Shown here: piece after piece, positions 42,490-51,300 of the stretch
Layout of the letters: each line of letters opens with the position of its first letter
Numbering within the stretch: position 1 is the stretch's first letter
DNA from: Mariaggregatimicrobium sp964498785
GTDB taxonomy: Bacteria > Zhuqueibacterota > Zhuqueibacteria > Thermofontimicrobiales > Thiofontviventaceae
Assembly: GCA_964498785.1 (NCBI GenBank)
Contig: CAZCJL010000010.1
Location: 1-64,000, forward strand
DNA length: 64,000 bases
Direction of reading: 5' to 3'
Position numbers and translations under genes: made by a program
Notes under the pieces: model-generated
Databases searched by the model: none
What the model was told of the DNA's origin: nothing
The model's input: the letters and a program-made list of their open reading frames with translations, nothing else

Positions 42490-42936
42490 ATGTGGATTGT
42501 GGCTGAGGATGTTCGAGACGGCCAGCGGATGGCGTTCCCGCAGTTCGCGGCCGCCGTCTCCTTCGACATCCAGCAGTGGGTGAGGGACCTGCACGACAAG
42601 CTGCGTCGCCTGCGTCAGGAGCGGGATGCGGTCTTGGCGCGGGTCCGCGCCGAGATGCTCGATCGGCTGAAGCTGATCTCCGCCGAAGAGGAGGCGGACG
42701 TTCGGGCGAACGACGAGCTCCAGCTGGAGCGGGTCGAGGCGCAGTTCAACGAGCGGATCGAGCAAGCCGAGAAGCGGCTGAAGGTCGAGGAGCAGGTTGA
42801 AGCCCTGATCTACTTCGACGGCAAGGAGTGGCCGGTACGGGCCGTAGCCCACAAGACGAGCTGGGACGACGTCCGGGCCTGGACCGGGCGTACGGCTCTT
42901 ATCGACACATCCCAGCTCCCGAGACTCGACGACTAA
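42490..42936 (+). CDS. Unknown 148-residue coiled-coil protein
   Basis: Starts 3 nt after the preceding stop. The central part (about residues 30-105) is a heptad-rich charged helix; the C-terminal part (ALIYFDGKEWPVRAVAHKTSW) is compact. Function unknown. Confidence 0.6.
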   Translation: MWIVAEDVRDGQRMAFPQFAAAVSFDIQQWVRDLHDKLRRLRQERDAVLARVRAEMLDRLKLISAEEEADVRANDELQLERVEAQFNERIEQAEKRLKVEEQVEALIYFDGKEWPVRAVAHKTSWDDVRAWTGRTALIDTSQLPRLDD

Positions 42937-42962
42937 CAGTCGGATGGTGGCCGAGGAGCGGA

Positions 42963-43111
42963 CAGCCCGTAGGATCGCCCGGACAAAGGGCGAGGCATGG
43001 AACGCCCGCCGCGCACGCGCAGCGGTTTTCTCCTACGGGCTGCCGCCTCCGCAGCCGATTCCATGCAGGAGCACGAAGAAGGCCAGGCCGGCGTAGGCCT
43101 GGCCTTCTTCG
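42963..43111 (+). ncRNA. Candidate structured RNA with interleaved stems and terminator
   Basis: Perfect complementary arms occur in the order A-B-A'-B': A CAGCCCGTAGGA (42963-42974) with A' TCCTACGGGCTG (43031-43042), and B GCATGGAA (42995-43002) with B' TTCCATGC (43059-43066), giving a pseudoknot topology. A small hairpin CGCCC/GGGCG (42976-42992) lies between A and B. A perfect 16-bp hairpin (43074-43111) closes the region. It could be a non-coding RNA gene or a cis-acting leader; no known RNA family is recognised, and it is not a tRNA. Confidence 0.5.
43074..43111 (+). terminator. Perfect 16-bp hairpin terminator
   Basis: The arms CGAAGAAGGCCAGGCC (43074-43089) and GGCCTGGCCTTCTTCG (43096-43111) with a 6-nt loop GGCGTA form an uninterrupted stem; only two T follow. 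It lies just before the ribosome site AAGGAG of the next gene. Confidence 0.75.
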
Positions 43112-43125
43112 TTAAGGAGATCGCC

Positions 43126-43836
43126 TTGGCGACTCAGATCATGCCCGTGCGGGAGATCTACGAGACGAACGTGGACTTCGTGCGGAACTTCCGGCGGTTC
43201 AACGCCGGACAGGCGCCGGAGGTGCCGGAGCACCTTCAACTGCGACCCGAGATGCCGTTTGAGAGCGTCGTTCAGACGCTCGAGGACCTGTGCTGGACAT
43301 GGTGCGGCGAGCCGAGTGATGAACCCACTCCCCTGTCCAGTGATGAACTTGCTTGCTTTCGGCAGGACATCGCGAACTGGTTCGACACCTACCTGCCGAA
43401 CGTCCGCCACTACTTCTGGCGCGGCGGCCTGTTCGAGGCTGGGTCGCAGATCGTCATGCTGTACGAGACGTGGCCGGAGACGAGCGGCGCTTACTGGGCT
43501 CGCTTCTATGCCTCGGATTATACGGAGACGTTCAGCCGGTTCCTGGACGACGACGACTACTTCCGCGCCCCGTCCGAGCTCTGCCTGAGCTGCATTCGCC
43601 CAAAGGCCTTGTCGGACGACTGGGAATACGCGTCACGCGTTGATGGGGACGAACAGCTGGTACGTATGCCGCTGTTCGAGCCGATCAGGCGATGGATCAA
43701 TTACGTTCTCCCGCTCCGGGAGATCGACCCGCCGATCACGCTCAGCGAGTACTTCGCTTACCGCGTTGCACAACGCATCCTTCGGAGTCTGAGCTGCCCT
43801 CCGATGGCCGCCCGGTTCCAGCAACTCACCCACTAG
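43126..43836 (+). CDS. Unknown 236-residue protein
   Basis: TTG start chosen because AAGGAG lies 6 nt upstream, just after the hairpin; the frame is open further upstream but runs through the structured region. An in-frame ATG at 43141 is an alternative. Acidic, Trp/Phe-rich protein with CLSCIRPKAL late in the sequence; no known family. Confidence 0.6.
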   Translation: MATQIMPVREIYETNVDFVRNFRRFNAGQAPEVPEHLQLRPEMPFESVVQTLEDLCWTWCGEPSDEPTPLSSDELACFRQDIANWFDTYLPNVRHYFWRGGLFEAGSQIVMLYETWPETSGAYWARFYASDYTETFSRFLDDDDYFRAPSELCLSCIRPKALSDDWEYASRVDGDEQLVRMPLFEPIRRWINYVLPLREIDPPITLSEYFAYRVAQRILRSLSCPPMAARFQQLTH

Positions 43837-43846
43837 GAGGAAGGGA

Positions 43847-44587
43847 GTGACCACTATCATGACCCGACCACCTCAGCGATCTGACTACGAGAACGCGGGC
43901 GAGTTCCTCGGAGCCTGGGCCGCGTTCACTGACGGCCGCGAGGTCCCACCCCCGAGCGCGGGGGTCGGACAAGTGGTGCGCCGGCTGCTGGAGAGGCTTC
44001 ACCGCCTCCTTCTGGAGCCGGACGCCGAACGCGGCACGACCCGGCAGGTCCTGCTGGACTACCGCGAGTACAGCCGAGTCTACCGGGACCGTGACAGTTT
44101 CCGCGGGCTGCCCATCGAATCGCCAGAGCTCTGGCAGGCAGTCAGGGCCGACGGGCTGGCCAGGAACCTCCTGATGTCCGTGTTTCGTCATGGACTGGAG
44201 GAAGTGTGGTCGATGGACGCCATTCGACAGGAGATTCGGCGGATGACCCGCCGGTCGACACGCGTGGCTGAATGGGGCGTTTCCTGGTCGGACTTGGAGC
44301 CTGCGGTGACGAACTGGGAGTGCGGCTCCTGCATCGTGCCCGTGAAGCTGAGTCGCCTGCACCTGCGATACTACCCGCCGCGCTGTCAGAATCCGCGCAC
44401 CTATAGGTTCGACTGTTCCGTGCTGAGCAGGCGAGCCTCCCTGGCCGGCGGCGTGCTGACGTACCTGGCCTACCGGATGGTGCTGAAGGTCCATGGCAGT
44501 GCTGCGGTCGACGACCCGGGTCTCACGACCGACTTCATGCGGGAGATCCGCACACGCATCGCGCCGGACGAGTCCGGCAACACCTGA
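43847..44587 (+). CDS. Unknown 246-residue protein
   Basis: GTG start with AGGAGGAAGGGA upstream; an ATG 12 nt later is possible. Basic and Arg-rich, with WECGSCIVPVKLSRLHLRYY in the second half. It shares the general size and Cys placement with the preceding gene but no clear homology. Function unknown. Confidence 0.6.
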   Translation: MTTIMTRPPQRSDYENAGEFLGAWAAFTDGREVPPPSAGVGQVVRRLLERLHRLLLEPDAERGTTRQVLLDYREYSRVYRDRDSFRGLPIESPELWQAVRADGLARNLLMSVFRHGLEEVWSMDAIRQEIRRMTRRSTRVAEWGVSWSDLEPAVTNWECGSCIVPVKLSRLHLRYYPPRCQNPRTYRFDCSVLSRRASLAGGVLTYLAYRMVLKVHGSAAVDDPGLTTDFMREIRTRIAPDESGNT

Positions 44588-44598
44588 GGAGCAGCGAC

Positions 44599-45702
44599 AT
44601 GGTCGCGAATCTCAACGTCAACCAGGAGACTGGCCAGGCCAACGTCGTCTCGTACCGCGAGTCGATGTGGCATGGCCAGGGTCTGGTCGTCCAGGAGCAG
44701 ATGTCCGACGAGGACATCCTGCGCCTGGCGGGCATGGACTGGCAGGTCACGGAGGAGCCGATCTACCGCGGCAAGCTCGACCCGGCCGGCGGCGCCCTCG
44801 AAACCACCCAGATCAGCGGCCACAAGCTGCTGGTCCGCGGCGACACCGACCAGAGCCTGGCGGTCGTCAGCGACAACTACCGCGTCTTCCAGAACAGCGA
44901 GCTTGTGCAGCTCATGCGTCGGCTGGCCTCGGCCACCGACAGCCCGCTGGTCTGGGAGACCGCAGGCCTGCTGGGCCCCACCGGGCAGACCGCCTGGTGC
45001 CAGGCCAAGCTGCCTGACCTGAAGATCGAGCTGGGCAACGACCTGACCGAGTTCTTCTGGCTGATCCGCAACGGCCACGGCAACTCCCTGGCCCTGACCC
45101 TGATGCCGACGCTCGTACGCGTCGTCTGCCAGAACACCGAGACCGCGGCCACCGGCGGGGCTCGAGGCGACAAGCAGCGCCTGGTCAGCACCGAGGAGGC
45201 GGAGGAGCAGGAGGGCCAGTGGTCCATGCCCCGCCTCGCCCAGGGCTTCAGCGTCATGCACAGCGGTGGTCTGGACCAGGCTCTCGACTCGATCGTCAAG
45301 AGCTACGCGATCGCCGCCGCCTGCCACGAGCAGACGAGGCAGGTGTTCGAGCAGCTGGCTAACGTCAGCGTCACGGACACCGAGGCCGCCGAGTATTGGG
45401 AGGAGATCTTCCGCCTCCCGTGCAAGGAGGACGAGTCGCAGCGGTCGCGGACCATGCGCGAGAACAAGGAGCGGGACCGTCGACAGGCCCTCTCCAAGAT
45501 CTGGGACAGCCCGACCAACAAGGGCCTGGACACCCAGGACACCGCCTTCACCGCCTTCCAGGCGGCGGTCGAGTACGTCGACCACGAGATCTACGCGCGC
45601 AACAACCGTACGCGGTTCAACTCTGCCGTCAGCGGCCGCGGCTCCACGCTCAAGCGTGACGCCTGGTCGTTCGCCGGCGACATGTTCCTGGCCCCCGCCT
45701 GA
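44599..45702 (+). CDS. DUF932-like (phage/plasmid TIGR03299-type) protein
   Basis: A 367-residue protein. The layout VSYRESMWHGQGLVVQE, then VVSDNYRVFQNSE, then LTLMPTLVRVVCQNT with a long helical C-terminus matches DUF932 proteins of phages and plasmids, whose function is unknown but which are often induced early or linked with replication. Strong ribosome site (GAGGAG). Confidence 0.8.
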   Translation: MVANLNVNQETGQANVVSYRESMWHGQGLVVQEQMSDEDILRLAGMDWQVTEEPIYRGKLDPAGGALETTQISGHKLLVRGDTDQSLAVVSDNYRVFQNSELVQLMRRLASATDSPLVWETAGLLGPTGQTAWCQAKLPDLKIELGNDLTEFFWLIRNGHGNSLALTLMPTLVRVVCQNTETAATGGARGDKQRLVSTEEAEEQEGQWSMPRLAQGFSVMHSGGLDQALDSIVKSYAIAAACHEQTRQVFEQLANVSVTDTEAAEYWEEIFRLPCKEDESQRSRTMRENKERDRRQALSKIWDSPTNKGLDTQDTAFTAFQAAVEYVDHEIYARNNRTRFNSAVSGRGSTLKRDAWSFAGDMFLAPA

Positions 45703-45734
45703 CGGCGGGGTGCCCCCACCCCAAGGAGCTCACG

Positions 45735-45843
45735 TGAGCGAAAATCAGAAGTGCCCGGTGCAGCAGGCGAGAACCTTCAGTCGGAGGACGAGCTGCGTGC
45801 GGCGCTGAAGAAGCTGCACGAGGAGCGGAGCTCCGGCAGCTAG
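45735..45843 (+). pseudogene. Possible small broken ORF
   Basis: A GTG at 45735 with a good AAGGAG site opens a 24-codon frame (SENQKCPVQQ). The protein-like continuation (ENLQSEDELRAALKKLHEE) is in another frame reached by a 1-nt shift and ends at 45843. This suggests a frameshifted small gene; the alternative is a 30-residue peptide from the GTG at 45751. Confidence 0.3.
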
Positions 45844-45852
45844 GTACGGTTC

Positions 45853-45886
45853 TTGCGTTCCGTGCCGAAATGAGATACTGATCTCA
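45853..45886 (+). promoter_or_regulatory. Promoter with overlapping operator-like palindrome
   Basis: TTGCGT (45853-45858), 17 nt, TACTGA (45876-45881). The inverted repeat TGAGAT-ACTG-ATCTCA (45871-45886) overlaps the -10 box, a typical repressor position. It precedes the von Willebrand A gene. Confidence 0.5.
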
Positions 45887-45901
45887 CAGGGAGAAGTCGT
45901 A

Positions 45902-46594
45902 ATGGCGAATGCCAACCTCATGCACATCCTGCTGGTCGTGGACCGGTCGGGATCCATGGCCGCTCTGAAGTCCGACACGATCGGCGGCTACAACGAGTAC
46001 ATCCGCCGGCTCCGCGAGGCCGGTGATGGCAAGGAGCGGCGGGTGACCACCATGCTGTTCAGCAGCCTGGGCACCCAGCAGGTCCTGCACAAGGCGATCC
46101 CGATCGCCGACGTCCCGCAGCTGACGGACGGCGTCTTCAACTGCGGGGGCACGACCGCCCTGCTGGATGCCGTCGGCCAGACGATCGACGACGCGGGCCG
46201 GGAGTTCGACGGGCTGCCGGAGGACGAGAAGCCGGGTCTCGTCCAGCTGGTGGTGATGACCGACGGCTACGAGAACCAGTCGTGCGAGTACACCGCCGAC
46301 CAGGTCCGGGAGAAGATCCGGCACCAGCAGGAGCACTGGGGCTGGGACATCGTCTACATCGGCCAGCACGCCGGCGCCTGGGACCAGGCCCAGTCCATGG
46401 GCTTCCTGCGGTCGAACATCGCCCAGGTCGCGGGCAGCGGCGCCGGCACCCAGGCCGCCTTCAAGGGCCTGGCCAGCCGGAACGTGAACTACGCGGCCGA
46501 CCAGCTGTCGGTCCGCTGCTGCGCGGACCAGTCGATGGAGGCCTCGGTCGCCGCGTTCGACGCGAGCGTCGTCCAGAGCTCGGGGGACGGGTGA
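45902..46594 (+). CDS. von Willebrand factor A domain protein
   Basis: A 230-residue single-domain vWA protein with a complete metal-ion adhesion site: DRSGSM (14-19), GGTTAL and MTDGYEN. Stand-alone phage vWA proteins are known, but their partner is unclear; often they act with an AAA+ ATPase, and none is adjacent here. Two small genes follow with stop-start overlaps. Promoter with operator upstream; GGGAGA ribosome site. Confidence 0.85.
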   Translation: MANANLMHILLVVDRSGSMAALKSDTIGGYNEYIRRLREAGDGKERRVTTMLFSSLGTQQVLHKAIPIADVPQLTDGVFNCGGTTALLDAVGQTIDDAGREFDGLPEDEKPGLVQLVVMTDGYENQSCEYTADQVREKIRHQQEHWGWDIVYIGQHAGAWDQAQSMGFLRSNIAQVAGSGAGTQAAFKGLASRNVNYAADQLSVRCCADQSMEASVAAFDASVVQSSGDG

Positions 46595-46818
46595 GCCGCA
46601 CGGTTCGGGTCGATCTCGTCCAGACGACCCGGCAGACGTACTTCGTCCGGGTCCCCGACGGCCTGGGGACGAAGGAGGCGATCGAGGAGCAGCTCGTGGA
46701 GTCGGGCATCTTCGACGAGGACCCGCAGGGCGGGGAGGCGGTGCTTGAGGAGCGGCTGGCGATCCACATGGCGCCGATCGTCCCGGACGGCGTCCAGCCT
46801 TACGAGATCGAGTCGTGA
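46591..46818 (+). CDS. Unknown 75-residue protein
   Basis: GTG start overlapping the vWA stop (GTGA). Strand-rich N-terminus (SRTVRVDLVQTTRQTYFVRV) and an acidic remainder. Co-translated with the vWA gene; function unknown. Confidence 0.6.
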   Translation: MSRTVRVDLVQTTRQTYFVRVPDGLGTKEAIEEQLVESGIFDEDPQGGEAVLEERLAIHMAPIVPDGVQPYEIES

Positions 46819-47123
46819 GCGTCGTCTTTCGCTGCTCGGAGAGGGAGCGGATGGTCTTTCAACGGCTGATGGCCGAGGTCGAGCGGCAGCAGAAGATGGA
46901 CAACCCGGCGGACCCCATGTTCTGGTCCGCCCTCTTCGCCAAGCTGTCGGGCGACTTCGCCACTGCGGCCTTCGAGAAGAGCCACCATCCGCTGCCGGCC
47001 GGCCGCGCTTTCCGGTCCATGACCAAGGATGCGATCCAGCTGGGCGCGACGGCCCTGAACTACTTGCTCACGCACAGCTACGTGCCGAGCGACTTCGACG
47101 CGGACGTCAGCCACCCGATCTAG
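46815..47123 (+). CDS. Unknown 102-residue protein
   Basis: GTG start overlapping the previous stop. Helical protein with HHPLPAGRAFRSMTKDAIQ; no family recognised. Ends the vWA unit. Confidence 0.6.
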   Translation: MSVVFRCSERERMVFQRLMAEVERQQKMDNPADPMFWSALFAKLSGDFATAAFEKSHHPLPAGRAFRSMTKDAIQLGATALNYLLTHSYVPSDFDADVSHPI

Positions 47124-47199
47124 CGTCGGGCCGTTGCACGGCCTACCGGTCGACCCAAAATCGACACGGGAGCGAGCATGGAGCGGCGAGGAGACGGCA

Positions 47200-48051
47200 A
47201 TGGCAGACGAGGAGCCGCCGACGGGGGATCTTGATTCGCTACGGCTACCGATCTACGGTTCACGCCGTCGGCTCCTGGGCTACTGGTACATGCGTAAGCG
47301 GGGCAGCACCTACCTGGTGACCGCCCGTTACCCTGGTGTGACCCACGCCCGTCAGACCGAGGAGACGCCGGAGAAGGCGGTCGCCTCGTTCTACGACAGC
47401 TTCATCGGCTATCTGGGGGCCCGTCTGGCCCGCGTAGAGAAGCAACTTGCAGATCTCCCGACTGTCGAGTACCGTAAGCGCGGTTTTCGACGTGGTTGGC
47501 TCTCCAAGCTCCGACGGGGCCTGGAGGCCAAGCACGCGAACATCGTGGCCGAAAACCAGCAGGAGCTCCTGCTGAAGCTCAAGGAGATCAGGGACAAGGG
47601 CTGGCCGACACCCCCGCTTCCGCCGCTGCCCTGGAACGACGTCGATGGACCGACTGCAGCTCGAACAGCCTGGAATGGCGGAGAAGATCGTCGACCTGTA
47701 CCTGGGACAGGGGTGGCCGATCAACCGGATTTGCGAACGGACGGGCGAGAGCTACAGCCGGGTTCGGAGGATCCTGGACGAGAAGAAGGTGGCGATCCGC
47801 GGCCGCGATTCCTACACCTTGCGCGGGAGCAGCCACCCATCCGCCAAGCTGACGGCCAACGAGCTGACCGAACTCGAAGCAGAACTGCTGGCTGGTCGCC
47901 CACATGGGGAGCTGGCCACTCGGTATGGCATCTCCCGCGAGCGGGTGAGGCAGATCGGGGAGAGGATCGGCAGCCCGAGCGGCCGGGACCTGCAGCTCCT
48001 GAGGCGGGCAGAGAGGGCCCGGGAGAGGGAGCTGAAGAGGAAGGAGCGTGA
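47200..48051 (+). CDS. Unknown protein whose frame overlaps the HTH gene by 407 nt
   Basis: ATG 47200 with GAGGAG upstream. Residues 1-150 look genuine: a strand-rich start (LRLPIYGSRRRLLGYWYM) and a basic coiled-coil-like region. From about 47645 on the frame (Arg/Gly/Pro-rich) looks like a shadow of the HTH gene. Either the frame simply runs on to a chance stop, or the two are one gene joined by a frameshift. End coordinate therefore uncertain. Confidence 0.5.
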   Translation: MADEEPPTGDLDSLRLPIYGSRRRLLGYWYMRKRGSTYLVTARYPGVTHARQTEETPEKAVASFYDSFIGYLGARLARVEKQLADLPTVEYRKRGFRRGWLSKLRRGLEAKHANIVAENQQELLLKLKEIRDKGWPTPPLPPLPWNDVDGPTAARTAWNGGEDRRPVPGTGVADQPDLRTDGRELQPGSEDPGREEGGDPRPRFLHLAREQPPIRQADGQRADRTRSRTAGWSPTWGAGHSVWHLPRAGEADRGEDRQPERPGPAAPEAGREGPGEGAEEEGA

Positions 48052-48247
48052 CGAGCGCCGGAGACGGGAGCACGTCGTGCGGTACGAGCCATGGCGTCGG
48101 CTGTGGGACAACGGCCTGACCGTGAAGGAGATGGCTGAGGAACTGGGGCTTCAGCCGGGTGCGGTGAGCGTGAGGATCGTGAACCTCCGCAAGGCCCACC
48201 CCGACTGGTTTCCCAAGCGACGCGGAGCCAACGGCTCCGGGAAGTGA
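47645..48247 (+). CDS. Helix-turn-helix DNA-binding protein (sigma region 4-like)
   Basis: A 200-residue basic protein. The first HTH-like segment is QGWPINRICERTGESYSRVRRIL (about residues 22-45); a second, ELATRYGISRERVRQIG (about 90-110), closely resembles sigma70 region 4 (SREVRQI); a third possible unit is WDNGLTVKEMAEELGL. It may be a phage transcription regulator. Starts inside the 47200 frame; followed by palindrome copy 6 and a terminator. Confidence 0.7.
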   Translation: MDRLQLEQPGMAEKIVDLYLGQGWPINRICERTGESYSRVRRILDEKKVAIRGRDSYTLRGSSHPSAKLTANELTELEAELLAGRPHGELATRYGISRERVRQIGERIGSPSGRDLQLLRRAERARERELKRKERDERRRREHVVRYEPWRRLWDNGLTVKEMAEELGLQPGAVSVRIVNLRKAHPDWFPKRRGANGSGK

Positions 48248-48264
48248 CATTCGACACTGAACAG

Positions 48265-48278
48265 TGTCCGCGCGGACA
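48265..48278. repeat. Dispersed palindrome TGTCCGCGCGGACA, copy 6
   Basis: Perfect copy between the HTH gene and the terminator before the tail gene cluster. Confidence 0.75.
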
Positions 48279-48284
48279 GAATCT

Positions 48285-48312
48285 CGTGGGGGCGGCCTCG
48301 GCCGCCCCCACG
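48285..48312 (+). terminator. GC-rich terminator hairpin
   Basis: CGTGGGGGCGGC (48285-48296) and GCCGCCCCCACG (48301-48312) form a perfect 12-bp stem with loop CTCG; a T/C-rich stretch follows. It ends the upstream unit before the long tail genes. Confidence 0.75.
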
Positions 48313-48368
48313 GCCTTTCCTTTAGCTATGACCCGCGGTAGGATGCGGGCTCGGGAGAAGGACGGACG

Positions 48369-51300
48369 ATGGTCAACCAGAGCCGCAAGCTACTGGAGAA
48401 CGGCGACCTCCACCTGCTCGAGGACGGGGGCGAACGCCTGCTCGAGCGGACTCGCCGCAACCTCTACTGGCACAATCTCAGCGGCGACGGCGAGCTGTCC
48501 AATCGGGCGAACTACGCCCAGGACGCCGCCGGCACGATCGTCGTAACCCCAGTCCCGACCGACGACACGGTCCCGGCCCGCGACGGCTACCGGTACTACC
48601 GCCTGGTCACGGACGGTGGCACGGCCGGCGGCAACTTCATCGTCAACCAGATCGACCTCTGGAACCTGGTGGCCGACACCAGCATCTGGTCGGTGATGTC
48701 CGACAACACGACTCCAGCCCCGCAGGTCGCCTCGGCCAGCTCGAACAACGTCGACGCCTGGCAGGTGTTCGACGGCGACCCGACGGGCACCGGCTGGGAT
48801 TCGGGGACCAGCGCCGGCGGCAGCTGGGTGAAGCTGGACATAGGCAGCCAGACGCCGGTCCGGCTGGTGCGGGTCTGGTTCTCCTCGACGGAGGACGAGC
48901 AGCCGGCCGACTGGTGGCTCGAGGGCTCGAACGACGACAGCAACTGGACACGGCTGGCCGGCCAGGCCATCCCCCAGATCAACTTCAACCAGACGAACTT
49001 CAAGGCCCTGCTGAACCCCGAGCAGCAGCTCATCGCCTACCAGGGCCAGGTCCTGGACCAGATCGACGCCGACGACCGCTCCTGGTACTGGACGTTCGAC
49101 GACGGGACGGCGACCGACCTCTCGCTCAACGGCCTGGACGGGAGCCTGGTCGGCAACTTCACGACCGACGGCCCGCTCATCGCCAAGGCCGGCTCGTCCA
49201 TCGTCCCCCAGGACCCCGGCAGCTACATCATCCAGGACAGCCAGCTGTTCGACGACTTCGACCAGTCGGCCTTCAGCTGCTGGTTCCAGAAGCCGGACGA
49301 CACTCTGCGCCGCCTGCTTTTCGGCCGGGGTGACGCGGCCGAAGGCGGGATGGTCGTGTATCTGGAGACCGACGGCAGCCTGCGGGCCGGGGTCTGGGAT
49401 GGCGCGGACACGGTCTTCGTCTCGGTAGCCTGCAGCTCGGGCGCCATGCACGACGTCGGCGCGTTCTTCGCGGCCGGCGTCCTGTACCTGTACCTGGACG
49501 GTCAGCTCGCGGCCTGGGACTACAACCCGGACCTCGACAAGCAGATCACGGTGACCGGCGCCTACGACCTGGTGGCAGGCAGCAACCGCAGCCTGAAGTA
49601 TCACGACGGCGACTCGAGCGCGGCGAACACCGCGATCAACACCCTGATTGACGAGGCGTGGGCCAGCGATCTGGCCTTCCGCGGCCCGGACTACGGCAGC
49701 CTGTGGCTGGCGGGGCTCGGCTACCAGAACCAGATCTACGCCGACACCCTGATCTTCGACGACACGGCTGGGGGCGGCGCGGCGTCCGTCGCCACCTCCA
49801 CCACCTACGTCCCGGCCTACAGTCTGGAGTTCGACTCGGCCGTCCAGGACCAGCTGGTGCTGGGCGGCGGCAGCCGGATGGACGTCGACCAGTGGAACCA
49901 CTCGGGCGGCCATCAGCAGCCGCTGGACCTCACGTCCTCCGGCGACCTGACCATCTGGCAGACGATCGACGTCAGTGGTCAGCCGGTGGGCACGACGACC
50001 GTCATCGACACGACGGGCACCCTGCGCCTGCAGGGCACGATCACGGCGGCCGGCGACGGCGACCTGGTCGAGGTCCGGGGACCGGCGACCGCCATCGGCG
50101 ACCTCCTGGTCACGGGCTCGGTCAGCACCCGGCTGGCGAATGCCGTGACGGACGGCGGCCTGGGCCTCGACCTTCAGTCCTTCCGGACGGCTGGCGAGAC
50201 CCGGTTGGACGAGGAGGTCCTGTTCGAGGACGTCATCATCCGACAGGGCCTGCTGGTCTACGAGGTGTCGAGCGCCACGGTCAGCGGCCCGGCCCGAAAC
50301 GAGGTGGTGGTTCCGGCGGACGGGGCGGGCACGCCGCGATACGTCTTGGACCTGCTGACGGCCGGCGTCCGCCAGTACACCGGGGACTACTCGACCGACC
50401 TCCAGTTCTGCGCGCTCGAGGTGCGGGACTCCGCGCCCGGCGGCACCATGGACTTCAGCGGTGACTTCAGCTGGCGGTTCGCGGGCGTCGGTACGCTGTT
50501 CCTGGACACCTCGCCGGTTGACGGCCTGTTCGACGTGTTCAGCGGCGACCTGCTGGACGTCAGCGGCAGCTCCTTCGACATCCACAAGCTGCCTGGCCGC
50601 ACCCTGTTCTTCGACCCGGCGTCCACTCACGAGCACCGGAGGACGTACATCGCCGAGACCGGCGTGGGCGACGGGTCGCTGCAGGGCATCGGGCTCAAGT
50701 GGGACGCCCCGGGCACGCCCGGCGTCAAGACCCGGGGCTTCGGCGACCTGATCGTCTGCACGTCCGCCCAGAGCGCCGGCACCTTCCAGCTCCGCCACTT
50801 CCTGGGTGGCGTCGCGAACCGGGTCGAGTTCACCACGCCCATCCTCAACTACGGCGTGCCCATGTGGCTGGCCCTCGGCCCGATCTCCGGCAGCAACCCG
50901 ACGTACACCGTCCTCCAGCAGCTGGCGATCGGCGAGACGGTGACCGTCGACTTCGGCGACGCCCTGGGCACCTCGGTCAAGACGATCGAGATCCTGGAGA
51001 TCGTGCAGGCGACGGCCGAGACCGTCGTCCTGACGATCAACGGCGATGACGCGGTGGACGCGGAGCTCGTGATCGGGACCACGCTCCGGAGCGAGGCGAC
51101 GGAGGCCCCGGGCTCCGCGGGCAACGACCTGAACCTGTCCCTGCTGGACACGGAGCCCGCCTCCCAGGTCATCCGGTTCGACGGCGTCGACGGCAGCACC
51201 TTCAGCCAGGGCGACGTGGTGATCCTCGAGACCCAGACCGAGTGGGTGGAGTTCGCCGGAACCTCGAACATCAACACCGACCTCCTGAACACCGCGGGCC

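Noticed and set aside
42997..43125. N-terminal extension of the gene at 43126
   Set aside because: The extension runs through the perfect hairpin and the interleaved arms and has no ribosome site; the TTG at 43126 has AAGGAG.
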